Assembly: GCA_023264815.1 (NCBI GenBank)
Contig: JAHFUZ010000003.1
Span: 124,001 to 188,000 of the forward strand
DNA: 64,000 nt
Direction of reading: 5' to 3'
Source of the DNA: Arthrobacter sp.
GTDB taxonomy: Bacteria > Actinomycetota > Actinomycetes > Actinomycetales > Micrococcaceae
Positions 34,252 through 41,903 of this stretch are shown in pieces; position 1 is the first letter of the stretch, and each line of letters begins with the position of its first letter. Both the position numbers and the translations under genes were made by a program. Below the pieces are notes generated by a model. That model made no database searches. It was not told the DNA's origin and saw nothing but the letters and a program-made list of their open reading frames with translations.

Positions 34252-35118
34252 GTGAGTGACGCTAAAGCCCTGCACCATCAGCACACGGCCGCGGAATCCC
34301 ACCCGTGGAGCCGCTACGTAGCCATGGGAGATTCCTTCACCGAGGGCATCGGTGACCCCGAGCCGTCCAGTCCCGGCGGTTACCGCGGCTGGGCCGACCG
34401 GGTCGCGGAGGAACTGGGCCGCGGCCAGGAGGACTTCGCCTACGCCAACCTGGCGGTCCGCGGCCGGCTCCTGCAGCAGATCGTGGACCAGCAGCTCGCC
34501 CCGTGCCTTGCCCTGAAGCCGGACCTGGTGACCCTGTCCGCTGGCGGCAACGACCTCATCCGGCCCGGCGGCGACCCCGACGCCCTCGCGGAGAAGCTCG
34601 ATTCGGTGGTCCAGATCCTCTCAATGGGCGGCGCCACCGTGGTCCTGTTCAACGGTCCCGATACCGGTTCCTCCGTCCTGGGCAGGATCCGCAGCAAAGT
34701 GGCCATCTACAACGAGAACCTGCGCACCGTGGCCGCCCGCCATGACGCCATCATCGCGGACATGTGGTCGCTGAAGCAGCTCAACGATCCCCAGATGTGG
34801 GACGTGGACCGGCTCCATTTTTCGCCGCTGGGCCACCACACGATTGCCGCCATGGTGCTGGATTCGCTCAACGTCAGCCACACGCTTGAACCCAGCATTC
34901 CCAAGCCTGTGCCACCGCGGACCTGGCGCGAGGCCCGCAGCGGAGACCTTGTGTGGGCGCGCGAGTACTTCGTCCCGTGGGTGGTGCGGCGGCTGCGGAA
35001 CCGCTCCTCCGGGGACGGCATCACCGCTAAACGTCCGACGCCGGGCCCGGTGTTCGGCCCGGGCGTTCCGTTGGGTTCCGGCGAAGGTCCGCTGGGCACC
35101 ACCGAAGCGCGCCGCTAG
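34252..35118 (+). CDS. SGNH/GDSL hydrolase
   Basis: A 288-residue lipase/esterase-like enzyme starting at GTG. The SGNH blocks are present: block I YVAMGDSFTEGIGDP (nucleophile Ser near residue 26), block III LVTLSAGGNDLIRPGG (Asn), and block V WDVDRLHFSPLGHHTIA (Asp-x-x-His). No signal peptide is visible, so it is likely cytosolic. The extended C-terminus (about 225-288) is basic and proline-rich. Divergent from the Abhydrolase_2 gene, with the operator-like palindrome between. The acyl substrate is unknown. Confidence 0.93.
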   Translation: MSDAKALHHQHTAAESHPWSRYVAMGDSFTEGIGDPEPSSPGGYRGWADRVAEELGRGQEDFAYANLAVRGRLLQQIVDQQLAPCLALKPDLVTLSAGGNDLIRPGGDPDALAEKLDSVVQILSMGGATVVLFNGPDTGSSVLGRIRSKVAIYNENLRTVAARHDAIIADMWSLKQLNDPQMWDVDRLHFSPLGHHTIAAMVLDSLNVSHTLEPSIPKPVPPRTWREARSGDLVWAREYFVPWVVRRLRNRSSGDGITAKRPTPGPVFGPGVPLGSGEGPLGTTEARR

Positions 35119-35156
35119 CCGCCGGCGCGCCTGCCTGCGACCCATGCACTTCTCAC

Positions 35157-35177
35157 GGACCCCGAAGGGCGGGGTCC
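35157..35177 (+). terminator. Hairpin downstream of GDSL hydrolase
   Basis: GGACCCC and GGGGTCC arms with a 7-base loop, 39 bases after the GDSL stop, followed by GGGACTTTGG. GC-rich stem with a poor T-run; a weak terminator. Confidence 0.5.
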
Positions 35178-35234
35178 GGGACTTTGGCTGGCCGGGGCTT
35201 AAGCTGGAAGGACACATATGAGAGGCGCTACACC

Positions 35235-35744
35235 GTGAACAGCTTGTTTTTCTGGATCATCATCCTGGCCTTCGTTGTGCCCATGGCGATGCGGATGTAC
35301 CGGAAGTCTGTCAATAAGCGCAACCAGGGCCAGGGCTTTTTCGGCGGCTACCCGGGACAGTTTCCCGGCCAAAACCCTGGACAGCAAAACCGGCAGCCCC
35401 GGGACGGTTACACGCAGCAGGACTACATGAGCGGCGGTTACCGGCAGATCATGCGCCCCGAGCCCCTGCCGCCGAGCCAGCCGCTGCCGCCCATGCAGCC
35501 CATCCCGCCGATGGACCAGCAGTACCCGGGCCAGGAGATTCCGCCGTTCGGGCAGCAGCAGTACCCGCCGAACGGCCAGGCGGAGGCACCCCAGGCTCCC
35601 GCTGCCCCGGCTACTCCCCCGCCGCCGTCGGCCCCGCAGGGCTACCGTGCCCGGAAGCTGGCCGAACTTGACCAGCAGTACAGCAACGGCGAGCTGGCCA
35701 TGGAGGAGTACATGAAGCGCCGCTCCGAGATCATGAACGGCTAG
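35235..35744 (+). CDS. SHOCT-domain membrane-anchored protein
   Basis: A 169-residue protein starting at GTG (MNSLFFWIIILAFVVPMAMRMYRKS). One N-terminal helix anchors it, followed by a Gly/Gln/Pro-rich middle (about 30-135, PGQFPGQNPGQQNRQP), then a C-terminal SHOCT motif (about 140-167, KLAELDQQYSNGELAMEEYMKRR). SHOCT modules are short C-terminal oligomerisation motifs found with membrane or stress proteins. A function is not established. It faces metX with its stop six bases from the metX stop. Confidence 0.85.
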   Translation: MNSLFFWIIILAFVVPMAMRMYRKSVNKRNQGQGFFGGYPGQFPGQNPGQQNRQPRDGYTQQDYMSGGYRQIMRPEPLPPSQPLPPMQPIPPMDQQYPGQEIPPFGQQQYPPNGQAEAPQAPAAPATPPPPSAPQGYRARKLAELDQQYSNGELAMEEYMKRRSEIMNG

Positions 35745-35750
35745 CGGAGG

Positions 35751-36866
35751 CTAGACCAGGAAGGTAGTCCGCAGCTGGCTGCCGAGCTGGCCGATCTCGG
35801 TCAGGAAGCCGTCGTGCCCGATCGGGGCTTCGATGACGTGGACGTCCACGTCGCCGGGGAGTGCGTCGGCGAGCTCCCGGGACTGGGACGGGAAGTAGAG
35901 CCGGTCGCTGTCCACGGCGGCCACAAAGAACTTCGCCGTGGCGCGGCCCAGTGCTTCGCCAAGGGAACCCCGGCCGCGGCTGACGTCATGACTCATCAAC
36001 GCATCCGTAAGCGCAATGTAGCTGTTCGCGTCAAAGCGGCGCACCAGCTTCCTGCCCTGGTGGTCCAGGTAGCTCTCCACCTGGTAGCGGCCGCGCTCCC
36101 CCAGTGCCGCGGCCTTAAAGGGCGATTCGGGAAGCTGGGCCGAGCGGCCGAACCTGCCGTCCAGTTCCTCTGCGGAACGGTAAGTGATATGGGCGATGCG
36201 CCGGGCAAGGGCCAGGCCGTCCTCGGGCAACGGCCCGCCGTAGTAGTCGCCGTCGTTGAAGTTGATGTCCTGGCGGATGGCCAGCGTCTGGGCCTGGGCG
36301 AAGGCGATCTGTTCAGCGGTGCTTGCGGCGCCCACCGAAATGACAGCGCAGCGCTGCACACGTTCCGGGAAACTGACTGCCCATTCCAGGGCACGCGCGC
36401 CGCCCATCGATCCGCCCAGCACGGCAAACCAGCTTGCGATGCCCAGTTGGTCGGCCAGGCGCGCCTCGGCTGCCGTGGTATCGCGCAGGGTAACGAGTGG
36501 AAAGCGGGAACCCCAGGGCTTTCCGTCCGGCGCAACCGAGGACGGGCCGGTGGAGCCGTAGCAGCCGCCCACAATGTTAATGGAGACCACAAAGAAGCGG
36601 TCGGTATCCACCGGGGCGCCGGGTCCGGCGAGCTGCTCCCACCAGCCGGGCTCGTCGCTGTCGCCGCGGGTGACGTGGGTGCTGCCGGTCAGGGCATGCT
36701 CAATCAGGACGGCATTGGAACCGTCCGCGTTCAGCGTCCCCCAGGTCTCATAGGCCAGGGTGACGTCGGGCAGGTAGCCGCCGGCTTCGAGTTCCAGGCC
36801 GCCGATGCTGGCGTACCGGACCACGCCGTTTCCGGGAGCCGCAGTTCGGGAGATGGTGATCGTCAT
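35751..36866 (-). CDS. metX: Homoserine O-acetyltransferase
   Basis: Acetylates L-homoserine with acetyl-CoA, the first committed step of methionine synthesis by direct sulfhydrylation. It has 371 residues in an alpha/beta-hydrolase fold. The nucleophile is Ser153 in LGGSMGGARALEW; the PDGKPWGSRFPLVTLRD and DVTLAYETWGTLN regions match the family, and the catalytic Asp/His are near the end (SQSRELADALPGDVDVHVIEAPIGHDGFL). The ATG has an AGAGG site. A SAM-IV type riboswitch fills the leader, so the gene is probably repressed at high S-adenosylmethionine. metY is upstream. Confidence 0.95.
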   Translation of the reverse strand: MTITISRTAAPGNGVVRYASIGGLELEAGGYLPDVTLAYETWGTLNADGSNAVLIEHALTGSTHVTRGDSDEPGWWEQLAGPGAPVDTDRFFVVSINIVGGCYGSTGPSSVAPDGKPWGSRFPLVTLRDTTAAEARLADQLGIASWFAVLGGSMGGARALEWAVSFPERVQRCAVISVGAASTAEQIAFAQAQTLAIRQDINFNDGDYYGGPLPEDGLALARRIAHITYRSAEELDGRFGRSAQLPESPFKAAALGERGRYQVESYLDHQGRKLVRRFDANSYIALTDALMSHDVSRGRGSLGEALGRATAKFFVAAVDSDRLYFPSQSRELADALPGDVDVHVIEAPIGHDGFLTEIGQLGSQLRTTFLV

Positions 36867-36908
36867 GGAAAAGACCTCTTCTACGCGCTTGCCTGCCGTC
36901 ATTTGACC

Positions 36909-36995
36909 GGCCGGCCAGGTCTTCACCCGGGGCACCCCACCACGGAAGAGGGTTGCCGGCCAGCAAGCCGGGGCTGTCGCTGGCACTCATGACCT
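36909..36995 (-). ncRNA. SAM-IV type riboswitch upstream of metX
   Basis: The metX leader holds a region matching the SAM-IV aptamer of actinobacteria: GGTCATGAGTGCCAGCG, then GGCTTGCTGGCCGGCAACCC, then GGTGGGGTGCCCCGGGTGA and GAC near the 3' side. The P2 stem GCCAGC/GCTGGC and the core GGCAACC are visible. It ends about 40 bases before the metX start, consistent with control by S-adenosylmethionine. A covariance search is the decisive test. Confidence 0.82.
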
Positions 36996-37066
36996 TCATT
37001 GAGTGTACGAAACAGCCCCGGCCTATGGCCAAGCGTGTGACCGGTTGTGACCTCCGGGTTTCCTGC

Positions 37067-37096
37067 GGCGGAGCACCCTGATACTGGCGCTCCGCC
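37067..37096 (-). terminator. Hairpin after metY
   Basis: Perfect 8-base arms GGCGGAGC and GCTCCGCC with a 14-base loop, six bases after the metY stop. No T-run, so it is a weak terminator or processing site before the metX leader. Confidence 0.45.
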
Positions 37097-37101
37097 TCAT
37101 C

Positions 37102-38430
37102 CTAGGCGGGCCCGGCAATCCCCTTGGCTGCCCGGAAGCCGGCTTCGAGGTCGGCGATGATGTCATCGATGTGTTCGATGCCTACGGACAGGCGGACCAG
37201 CCCCGGCGTCACACCGGCAATGGCCTGCTGCTCCGGCGAAAGCTGGCTGTGCGTGGTGGAGGCGGGGTGGATCACCAGCGACCGGACATCGCCGATGTTG
37301 GCCACGTGGGAGTGCAGTTCCAGGGCATCCACAAAGCGTTTGCCCGCCTCCGCCCCGCCCGCCAGGTTAAAGGCCACCACCGCGCCGGTGCCCCGGGGAC
37401 CGTATTTGAGGCCGCGCTCGTACCAGGGGCTGGACGGCAGGCCCGCGTAGGCCACGGATTCGACGTCGTCCCGCGCTTCGAGCCAGCGGGCAACCGCCAC
37501 GGCGTTGGCAACGTGGCGCTCCACCCGAAGGCTGAGCGTCTCGAGCCCCTGGGCAATGAGGAAGGCGTTGAACGGGGAGACTGCCGAGCCCAGGTCGCGG
37601 AGCAGCTGGACGCGCGCCTTGAGGATGTAGGACAGGTTGGCGCCGAGTGCACCGCCTTCGCCAAGGTCCCGGGCGTAGACAAGTCCGTTGTATGTCGGAT
37701 CCGGGGTATTGAACCCGGGGAACCGTTCGGGATCCTTGCCGAAGTCGAAGTTCCCAGAGTCTACGATCACCCCGGCGATGGCCGAACCGTGCCCGCCCAG
37801 GTACTTGGTTGCCGAGTGGACCACGATGTCCGCACCCCATTCGAGCGGACGGATCAGGTAAGGAGTGGAGAGGGTGTTGTCTACGATCAGCGGCACGCCG
37901 GCGTCATGCGCAACCCGGGAGACGCCTTCAATATCCAGTACGTCCTGGCGCGGGTTGGACACCACCTCGGCGAAGAAGAGCTTGGTGTTCGGCCGGACGG
38001 CGTCCCGCCACTGCTCCAGGTTGTCCGGGTCCGCCACAAACGTCACGGTGATGCCGAACTTCTTCAGGGTGTGCGCCAGGAGGTTGTACGTTCCGCCATA
38101 GAGGCTCGGGCTTGCCACCACATGGTCACCGGCCTCGGCAATGTTCAGGATGGCGAAGGTCTCCGCGGCCTGCCCGGAGCTGAGCAACAGTGCGGCGAGG
38201 CCGCCTTCCAGGCTGGCGATGCGCTGCTCCACGGCATCCTGGGTGGGGTTGCCGATGCGGGTGTAGATCGGCGCGAGCTCCGCGAGGGCAAACCGGTTGG
38301 CTGCACTTTCTGCGCTGGGGAAGACGAACGACGTCGTCTGGTAGATCGGCAGCGCGCGGGCGCCCGTGGCGCCGTCCGGCTCCTGGCCAGCGTGGATCTG
38401 GCGGGTTTCGAAAGACCATCCGTTCGACAT
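37102..38430 (-). CDS. metY: O-acetylhomoserine sulfhydrylase
   Basis: PLP enzyme of the Cys/Met metabolism family, joins O-acetylhomoserine and sulfide to give homocysteine. It has 442 residues. The lysine that binds PLP is Lys209 in VVHSATKYLGGHGSA; FETRQIHAGQEPDG and YTRIGNPTQDAVEQRIASLEGG are typical near the N-terminus, and the family C-terminal RLSVGIEHIDDIIADLEAGF is present. A strong AAGGAG site precedes the ATG. metY and metX together form the direct-sulfhydrylation route; the SAM-IV riboswitch lies between them and controls at least metX. Confidence 0.95.
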   Translation of the reverse strand: MSNGWSFETRQIHAGQEPDGATGARALPIYQTTSFVFPSAESAANRFALAELAPIYTRIGNPTQDAVEQRIASLEGGLAALLLSSGQAAETFAILNIAEAGDHVVASPSLYGGTYNLLAHTLKKFGITVTFVADPDNLEQWRDAVRPNTKLFFAEVVSNPRQDVLDIEGVSRVAHDAGVPLIVDNTLSTPYLIRPLEWGADIVVHSATKYLGGHGSAIAGVIVDSGNFDFGKDPERFPGFNTPDPTYNGLVYARDLGEGGALGANLSYILKARVQLLRDLGSAVSPFNAFLIAQGLETLSLRVERHVANAVAVARWLEARDDVESVAYAGLPSSPWYERGLKYGPRGTGAVVAFNLAGGAEAGKRFVDALELHSHVANIGDVRSLVIHPASTTHSQLSPEQQAIAGVTPGLVRLSVGIEHIDDIIADLEAGFRAAKGIAGPA

Positions 38431-38579
38431 TCAGGCTCCTTGGAAAGGGTGTGGCACTGCATCTGTGCGTTCAGTCTAGGAAGGCCTCCTGGCTGGCAAC
38501 AGGATTGTGACGAAGGTGGTCAGTCAGCGGTTTTCCACGTCGCCGGCCACGATTCCTGCCGCGGGACTAAAGCGAAAAA

Positions 38580-38598
38580 GTGGGTAAGGCTACCCTTA
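38580..38598. promoter_or_regulatory. DtxR/IdeR-like iron box candidate
   Basis: GTGGGTAAGGCTACCCTTA matches 14 of 19 positions of the DtxR/IdeR consensus (TTAGGTTAGGCTAACCTAA). It is 37 bases upstream of the VOC protein start and also within the gap shared with metY. Identified by eye. Confidence 0.45.
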
Positions 38599-38634
38599 GC
38601 TGAGAGGCGCATCACAAAGTGTCAAGATGATGGC

Positions 38635-39273
38635 ATGCGCATGGATCACGTCTCTTACGCCTGTGAACAAGATGGCCTCGTTGCCACCACCGAACGTATT
38701 TCGTCTGCCCTCGGCGTCGAAGCAGTAAAGGGTGGAGTACATCCCCGTTTCGGAACCCGGAACATGATCATTCCCCTCGCCGGGCACAAGTACCTTGAAG
38801 TTGTAGAGGTGCTGAACCACCCGGCATCGGACAAGGCGCCCTTTGGGCAGGCCGTCCGTGCCCGCTCCGAAGCCGGCGGCGGCTGGATGGGCTGGTGCGT
38901 CGAAGTGGACGACCTCGCCCCGTTCGAAGACCGCCTGGGCCGTGCCGCCGTCAACGGCAACCGCAAGTTCCCGGACGGCCGTGAACTGGTCTGGAAGCAA
39001 ATCGGCATCCTGGGCCTGATCGCTGACCCGCAGGTTCCGTACATGCTCAAGTGGGAAGGCGACCCCGCCCTGCACCCCTCCAACGCCTATGAGAGCAACG
39101 TCAAGATGAGCTGCCTGACCATCGCCGGCTCGGCCGAGCGTGTGACCGAGTGGCTCGGGGAACCCGTGGAGAAGCCCCTTGAGGACGTCGCCGTTGAGTG
39201 GGTTGCCCCGCACGGAACCCCCGGCATCCTGTCCGTAACGTTCGAAACCGCCATGGGGGCCGTCACCATCTGA
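38635..39273 (+). CDS. VOC (glyoxalase-like) family protein
   Basis: A 212-residue protein made of vicinal-oxygen-chelate modules: the N-terminal MRMDHVSYACEQDGLVATTERI with a metal-type His, RFGTRNMIIPLAGHKYLEVVEVL, and a second module with GWMGWCVEVDDLAPFEDRLG. Enzymes of this fold use a metal ion for isomerisation or dioxygenase chemistry, but the substrate here is not clear. It sits behind a DtxR-like box, suggesting iron-dependent expression. The true N-terminus is Met 38635 or Met 38641. A large perfect hairpin follows its stop. Confidence 0.87.
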   Translation: MRMDHVSYACEQDGLVATTERISSALGVEAVKGGVHPRFGTRNMIIPLAGHKYLEVVEVLNHPASDKAPFGQAVRARSEAGGGWMGWCVEVDDLAPFEDRLGRAAVNGNRKFPDGRELVWKQIGILGLIADPQVPYMLKWEGDPALHPSNAYESNVKMSCLTIAGSAERVTEWLGEPVEKPLEDVAVEWVAPHGTPGILSVTFETAMGAVTI

Positions 39274-39316
39274 CGCCCCGTTCCTTCCCTCCCGGGCAGC
39301 GCCGCCCGGACAACAC

Positions 39317-39368
39317 TTCGGCCGCCATCAGCGGGTGCCAACGATGCCACCCGCTGACGGCGGCCGAA
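39317..39368. terminator. Bidirectional terminator hairpin
   Basis: Arms of 21 bases (TTCGGCCGCCATCAGCGGGT and its near-complement) with a 10-base loop and one G-T pair lie between two convergent genes. No T-run follows on either strand. Confidence 0.65.
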
Positions 39369-39372
39369 TCGC

Positions 39373-40152
39373 TTAACCAAGGCCCACAGCCCGGCCAAAG
39401 AGGCTGAAGCCAACGAACGCCACGATGTCCAGCAGGGCATGGGCGATGACCAGCGGCATCACCCGCTTGGTCCTGGTGTAGAGCCAGGCGAACACCACCC
39501 CCATCACCACATTGCCGATGAAGGGCCCAAAGCCCTGGTACAGGTGGTAGCTGCCGCGGAGGACAGCGCTGCTGAAGATCGCCAGCGGCACGCTCCAGCC
39601 GAACTTGCCGAACCGGTCCAGGAGGTAGCCCACCACAATGACCTCTTCCACCACCGCGTGCCGCAGGGCCGAGAGGATGAGGACGGGAATGGTCCACCAG
39701 TGGGCGTCGAGCGCGCTGGGAATGATGGCGGTGGTAATTCCCAGGGCTCGGCCCGCGGCGTACAGCCCCAGGGATGGGATCCCAATCAGTGCAGCCAGGC
39801 CCAGGCCCTGCAGCAGGTCGCTGCCGGGCCTGGCGAAATTGAAGCCCAGCTTCTGGAAGGCCGACCTGCCTGGTGGCCCGCCGCCGGTGGCCGGCTGCCG
39901 TTGGTCGGTGAGGAAGTAGATGACCAGCAGGACTGGCACCAGGGCAAAAATAATGTCCAGCAACTGGTAGGTGAGATCGAAATATTCGCGGGTACTCCGC
40001 GACTGGTTCAGCGTGGAGGTCCCCTCTGCCAGCGGGGCCCGGGACATCTTGTCGAGCAACTGCACCACCGAATACACGGCAGACTGCCCCAGGGACAGGC
40101 CCAGGACTATCCAGACTTCAAGCCGCAACCGACGGCGGGAGGGAACCAACAT
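39373..40152 (-). CDS. CPBP-family intramembrane metalloprotease-like protein
   Basis: A 259-residue protein with about eight helices. The ATG is preceded by GGAACC. CPBP motifs appear: EE in HAVVEEVIVVGYLLD, but the Arg that normally follows as EExxxR is replaced by Val; the FxxxH-type motif is RGSYHLYQG, and the third motif is VIAHALLDIVAF. Members are Abi/CAAX-type proteases or bacteriocin-immunity proteins. The altered first motif occurs in some actinobacterial CPBP proteins. Its role is unknown. Convergent with the VOC gene across a hairpin. Confidence 0.85.
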   Translation of the reverse strand: MLVPSRRRLRLEVWIVLGLSLGQSAVYSVVQLLDKMSRAPLAEGTSTLNQSRSTREYFDLTYQLLDIIFALVPVLLVIYFLTDQRQPATGGGPPGRSAFQKLGFNFARPGSDLLQGLGLAALIGIPSLGLYAAGRALGITTAIIPSALDAHWWTIPVLILSALRHAVVEEVIVVGYLLDRFGKFGWSVPLAIFSSAVLRGSYHLYQGFGPFIGNVVMGVVFAWLYTRTKRVMPLVIAHALLDIVAFVGFSLFGRAVGLG

Positions 40153-40221
40153 GGTTCCATCTTGCCTGCAGCGGCTGGTTCTTTGCTGATTCCTGACGGC
40201 CCGGCCCGCCGGGCCCACCAC

Positions 40222-40269
40222 AGTGAGAGAGCGTCCGCCAAAACCCCACATTAAGTGAGAGAGCGTCCG
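40222..40269. repeat. Tandem direct repeat AGTGAGAGAGCGTCCG
   Basis: A 16-base unit occurs twice at 40222-40237 and 40254-40269, with a 32-base period. They lie in the gap between the divergent CPBP and phosphatase genes, up to 25 bases before the phosphatase start. Possible binding site or repeat-family remnant. Confidence 0.55.
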
Positions 40270-40294
40270 GGGTGGGGTCCTATGCTTGGGGCTT

Positions 40295-40975
40295 ATGAGC
40301 GAGCCAGGGAAAATCATCATGATCCGGCACGGCCAGTCGGCGGCCAATGTGGATACCTCCATCTACAACAGGATCCCGGACTACCGGATTCCGCTGACTC
40401 CCCTGGGCCTCGAACAGGCTGCTGCGGCTGGCGAAAGGATCCGGCAGAAGCTGGATGGCCGCCAGGTTTGCGTCTACGTGTCGCCCTACCTGCGCGCCTA
40501 CCAGACCTTGGAGGCCCTGAAGCTCGGCGATCTGACCGAGCGCATCATCGAAGAACCGCGCCTCCGGGAACAGGACTGGGCCAACTTCCAAATCCCGGGC
40601 GAGATCGAGGACCAGAAAGAACTGCGCAACGCTTACGGCCACTTCTTCTACCGGTTCAGGGAAGGCGAATCCGGCTCGGACGTCTACGACCGGATCTCGT
40701 CCTTTATGGAGACGCTCTACCGGCACTGGTCCAAGCCGGACTACGCGCCCAATACGCTGCTGGTAACCCATGGCCTTACGATGCGTCTGTTCTGCATGCG
40801 CTGGTTCCACTGGTCCGTTGAGTATTTCGAATCCCTCAACAACCCGAATAACGCCGAAGTCCGGACCCTGCTGCGCACTGATCTTGGCAAGTATGAACTG
40901 GATATTCCGTTCACCCAGTGGGTGGACCGCCGGGTGGACGAGACCGTCCTGGATGCGCCTCCGGTGATGTATTAG
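40295..40975 (+). CDS. Histidine phosphatase (phosphoglycerate mutase) family protein
   Basis: A 226-residue protein from the ATG of MSEPGKIIMIRHGQSAANVD. The RHG motif carries the phosphohistidine, and the VYVSPYLRAYQTLEAL and LLVTHGLTMRLF motifs supply the other Arg and His. The long C-terminus includes FHWSVEYFESLNNPNNAEV, typical of the broad-specificity phosphatase branch and not of dPGM. A TTG nine bases upstream is in frame, but ATG is preferred. Substrate unknown. It faces the DeoR gene on the opposite strand. Confidence 0.92.
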   Translation: MSEPGKIIMIRHGQSAANVDTSIYNRIPDYRIPLTPLGLEQAAAAGERIRQKLDGRQVCVYVSPYLRAYQTLEALKLGDLTERIIEEPRLREQDWANFQIPGEIEDQKELRNAYGHFFYRFREGESGSDVYDRISSFMETLYRHWSKPDYAPNTLLVTHGLTMRLFCMRWFHWSVEYFESLNNPNNAEVRTLLRTDLGKYELDIPFTQWVDRRVDETVLDAPPVMY

Positions 40976-40999
40976 CGCCTGACACCCGTTCCGAGTGGA

Positions 41000-41797
41000 C
41001 TACCGCTGCTGGCGCGGAGCCACCATGACTTCGGTCCCGTTGGCCTCGAACGCGGCCTTGTCCTCGGCGGAGATGCCCTGATCGGTAATGAGCCGGGTGA
41101 ACGCGTAGCCATCCATCGTGGCGAACGCCCGGACACCCACCTTGGACGAGTCGGCCAGGACATATGAAACCCGGGCCCGGCTGGCCAGGAGCGCGTTCAC
41201 TGAGGCTTCCCCTTCCCCGGTGTTGGTGGGCCCCACCACGGGGTCGATCCCGTTGACCCCGATGAACGCGATGTCCAGGACAACTTTCTGCATGATGATG
41301 TCCGTGTAGGGTCCCACGAGCTCGTACGAGCGGGGGTTGAGGATGCCGCCGGTCACCATGACTTTGATGTTGGGCCGGACTGCGAGCTGGGACGCGATGT
41401 TAATGGCGTTGGTGACCACTGTCAGCGTGGGCTGGTTCGCGGGGGCATTGAGGTCCTCGCGGGTTGCCAGGATCTGCGCCAGGGCGGTGCTGGTGGTTCC
41501 CCCGCAAAGCCCGATGACAGCCCCCGGCCAGATCAGGGCCGAGGCGGCCTGGGCGATCTCTTCCTTGGCTTCGGCATGGTCGTCGCGGTTGTAGCGTCCG
41601 GGCAGGTCGTAGGCCAGCGCACCGGTGGTGGCGCCGCCCCGGGTCCGGGTCAGCAGCCTCCGGTTGGCCAGGCTGTCCAGGTCACGCCGGGCCGTGGCCG
41701 GTGAGACGCCGAGCTGGGAGACGATCTCCTCCACCTCCACCTGACCGGTTTTGGCGAGGATATCCAGGATGGCCGTCAGGCGGTCAGTGCGGGTCAT
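41000..41797 (-). CDS. DeoR-family transcriptional regulator
   Basis: A 265-residue regulator. N-terminal winged HTH (about 1-55): RLTAILDILAKTGQVEVEEIVSQLGVSPATARRDLDSLANR. The DeoR C-terminal sensor domain follows (about 75-235), with IGLCGGTTSTALAQIL and the FIGVNGIDPVVGPTNTGEGEASV and VLADSSKVGVRAFATM motifs that bind sugar phosphates. Its ATG lies 34 bases from a 16-base-arm inverted repeat, a likely autoregulatory operator. No sugar-catabolic target is adjacent, so its regulon is elsewhere. Confidence 0.93.
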   Translation of the reverse strand: MTRTDRLTAILDILAKTGQVEVEEIVSQLGVSPATARRDLDSLANRRLLTRTRGGATTGALAYDLPGRYNRDDHAEAKEEIAQAASALIWPGAVIGLCGGTTSTALAQILATREDLNAPANQPTLTVVTNAINIASQLAVRPNIKVMVTGGILNPRSYELVGPYTDIIMQKVVLDIAFIGVNGIDPVVGPTNTGEGEASVNALLASRARVSYVLADSSKVGVRAFATMDGYAFTRLITDQGISAEDKAAFEANGTEVMVAPRQQR

Positions 41798-41830
41798 GGG
41801 GCCCTTTCAGCGTCAAACAATCACCATAAT

Positions 41831-41877
41831 GTGACGTTTTGTGATCATATCAGAGATAAACGATCACATAACGTCAC
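41831..41877. promoter_or_regulatory. DeoR operator: large inverted repeat
   Basis: Arms GTGACGTTTTGTGATC and GATCACATAACGTCAC (16 bases, 15 paired) separated by 15 bases, in the 106-base gap upstream of the DeoR gene and downstream of hutI. Such long A/T-rich inverted repeats are typical DeoR-family operators. Confidence 0.7.
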
Positions 41878-41903
41878 TTTGGTGCTGCCCTCTGGCAGTG
41901 CCG

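Noticed and set aside
37171..38634. A 700-residue frame including the VOC protein
   Set aside because: The first 488 codons overlap metY on the opposite strand and have no domain; the VOC fold begins at 38635.
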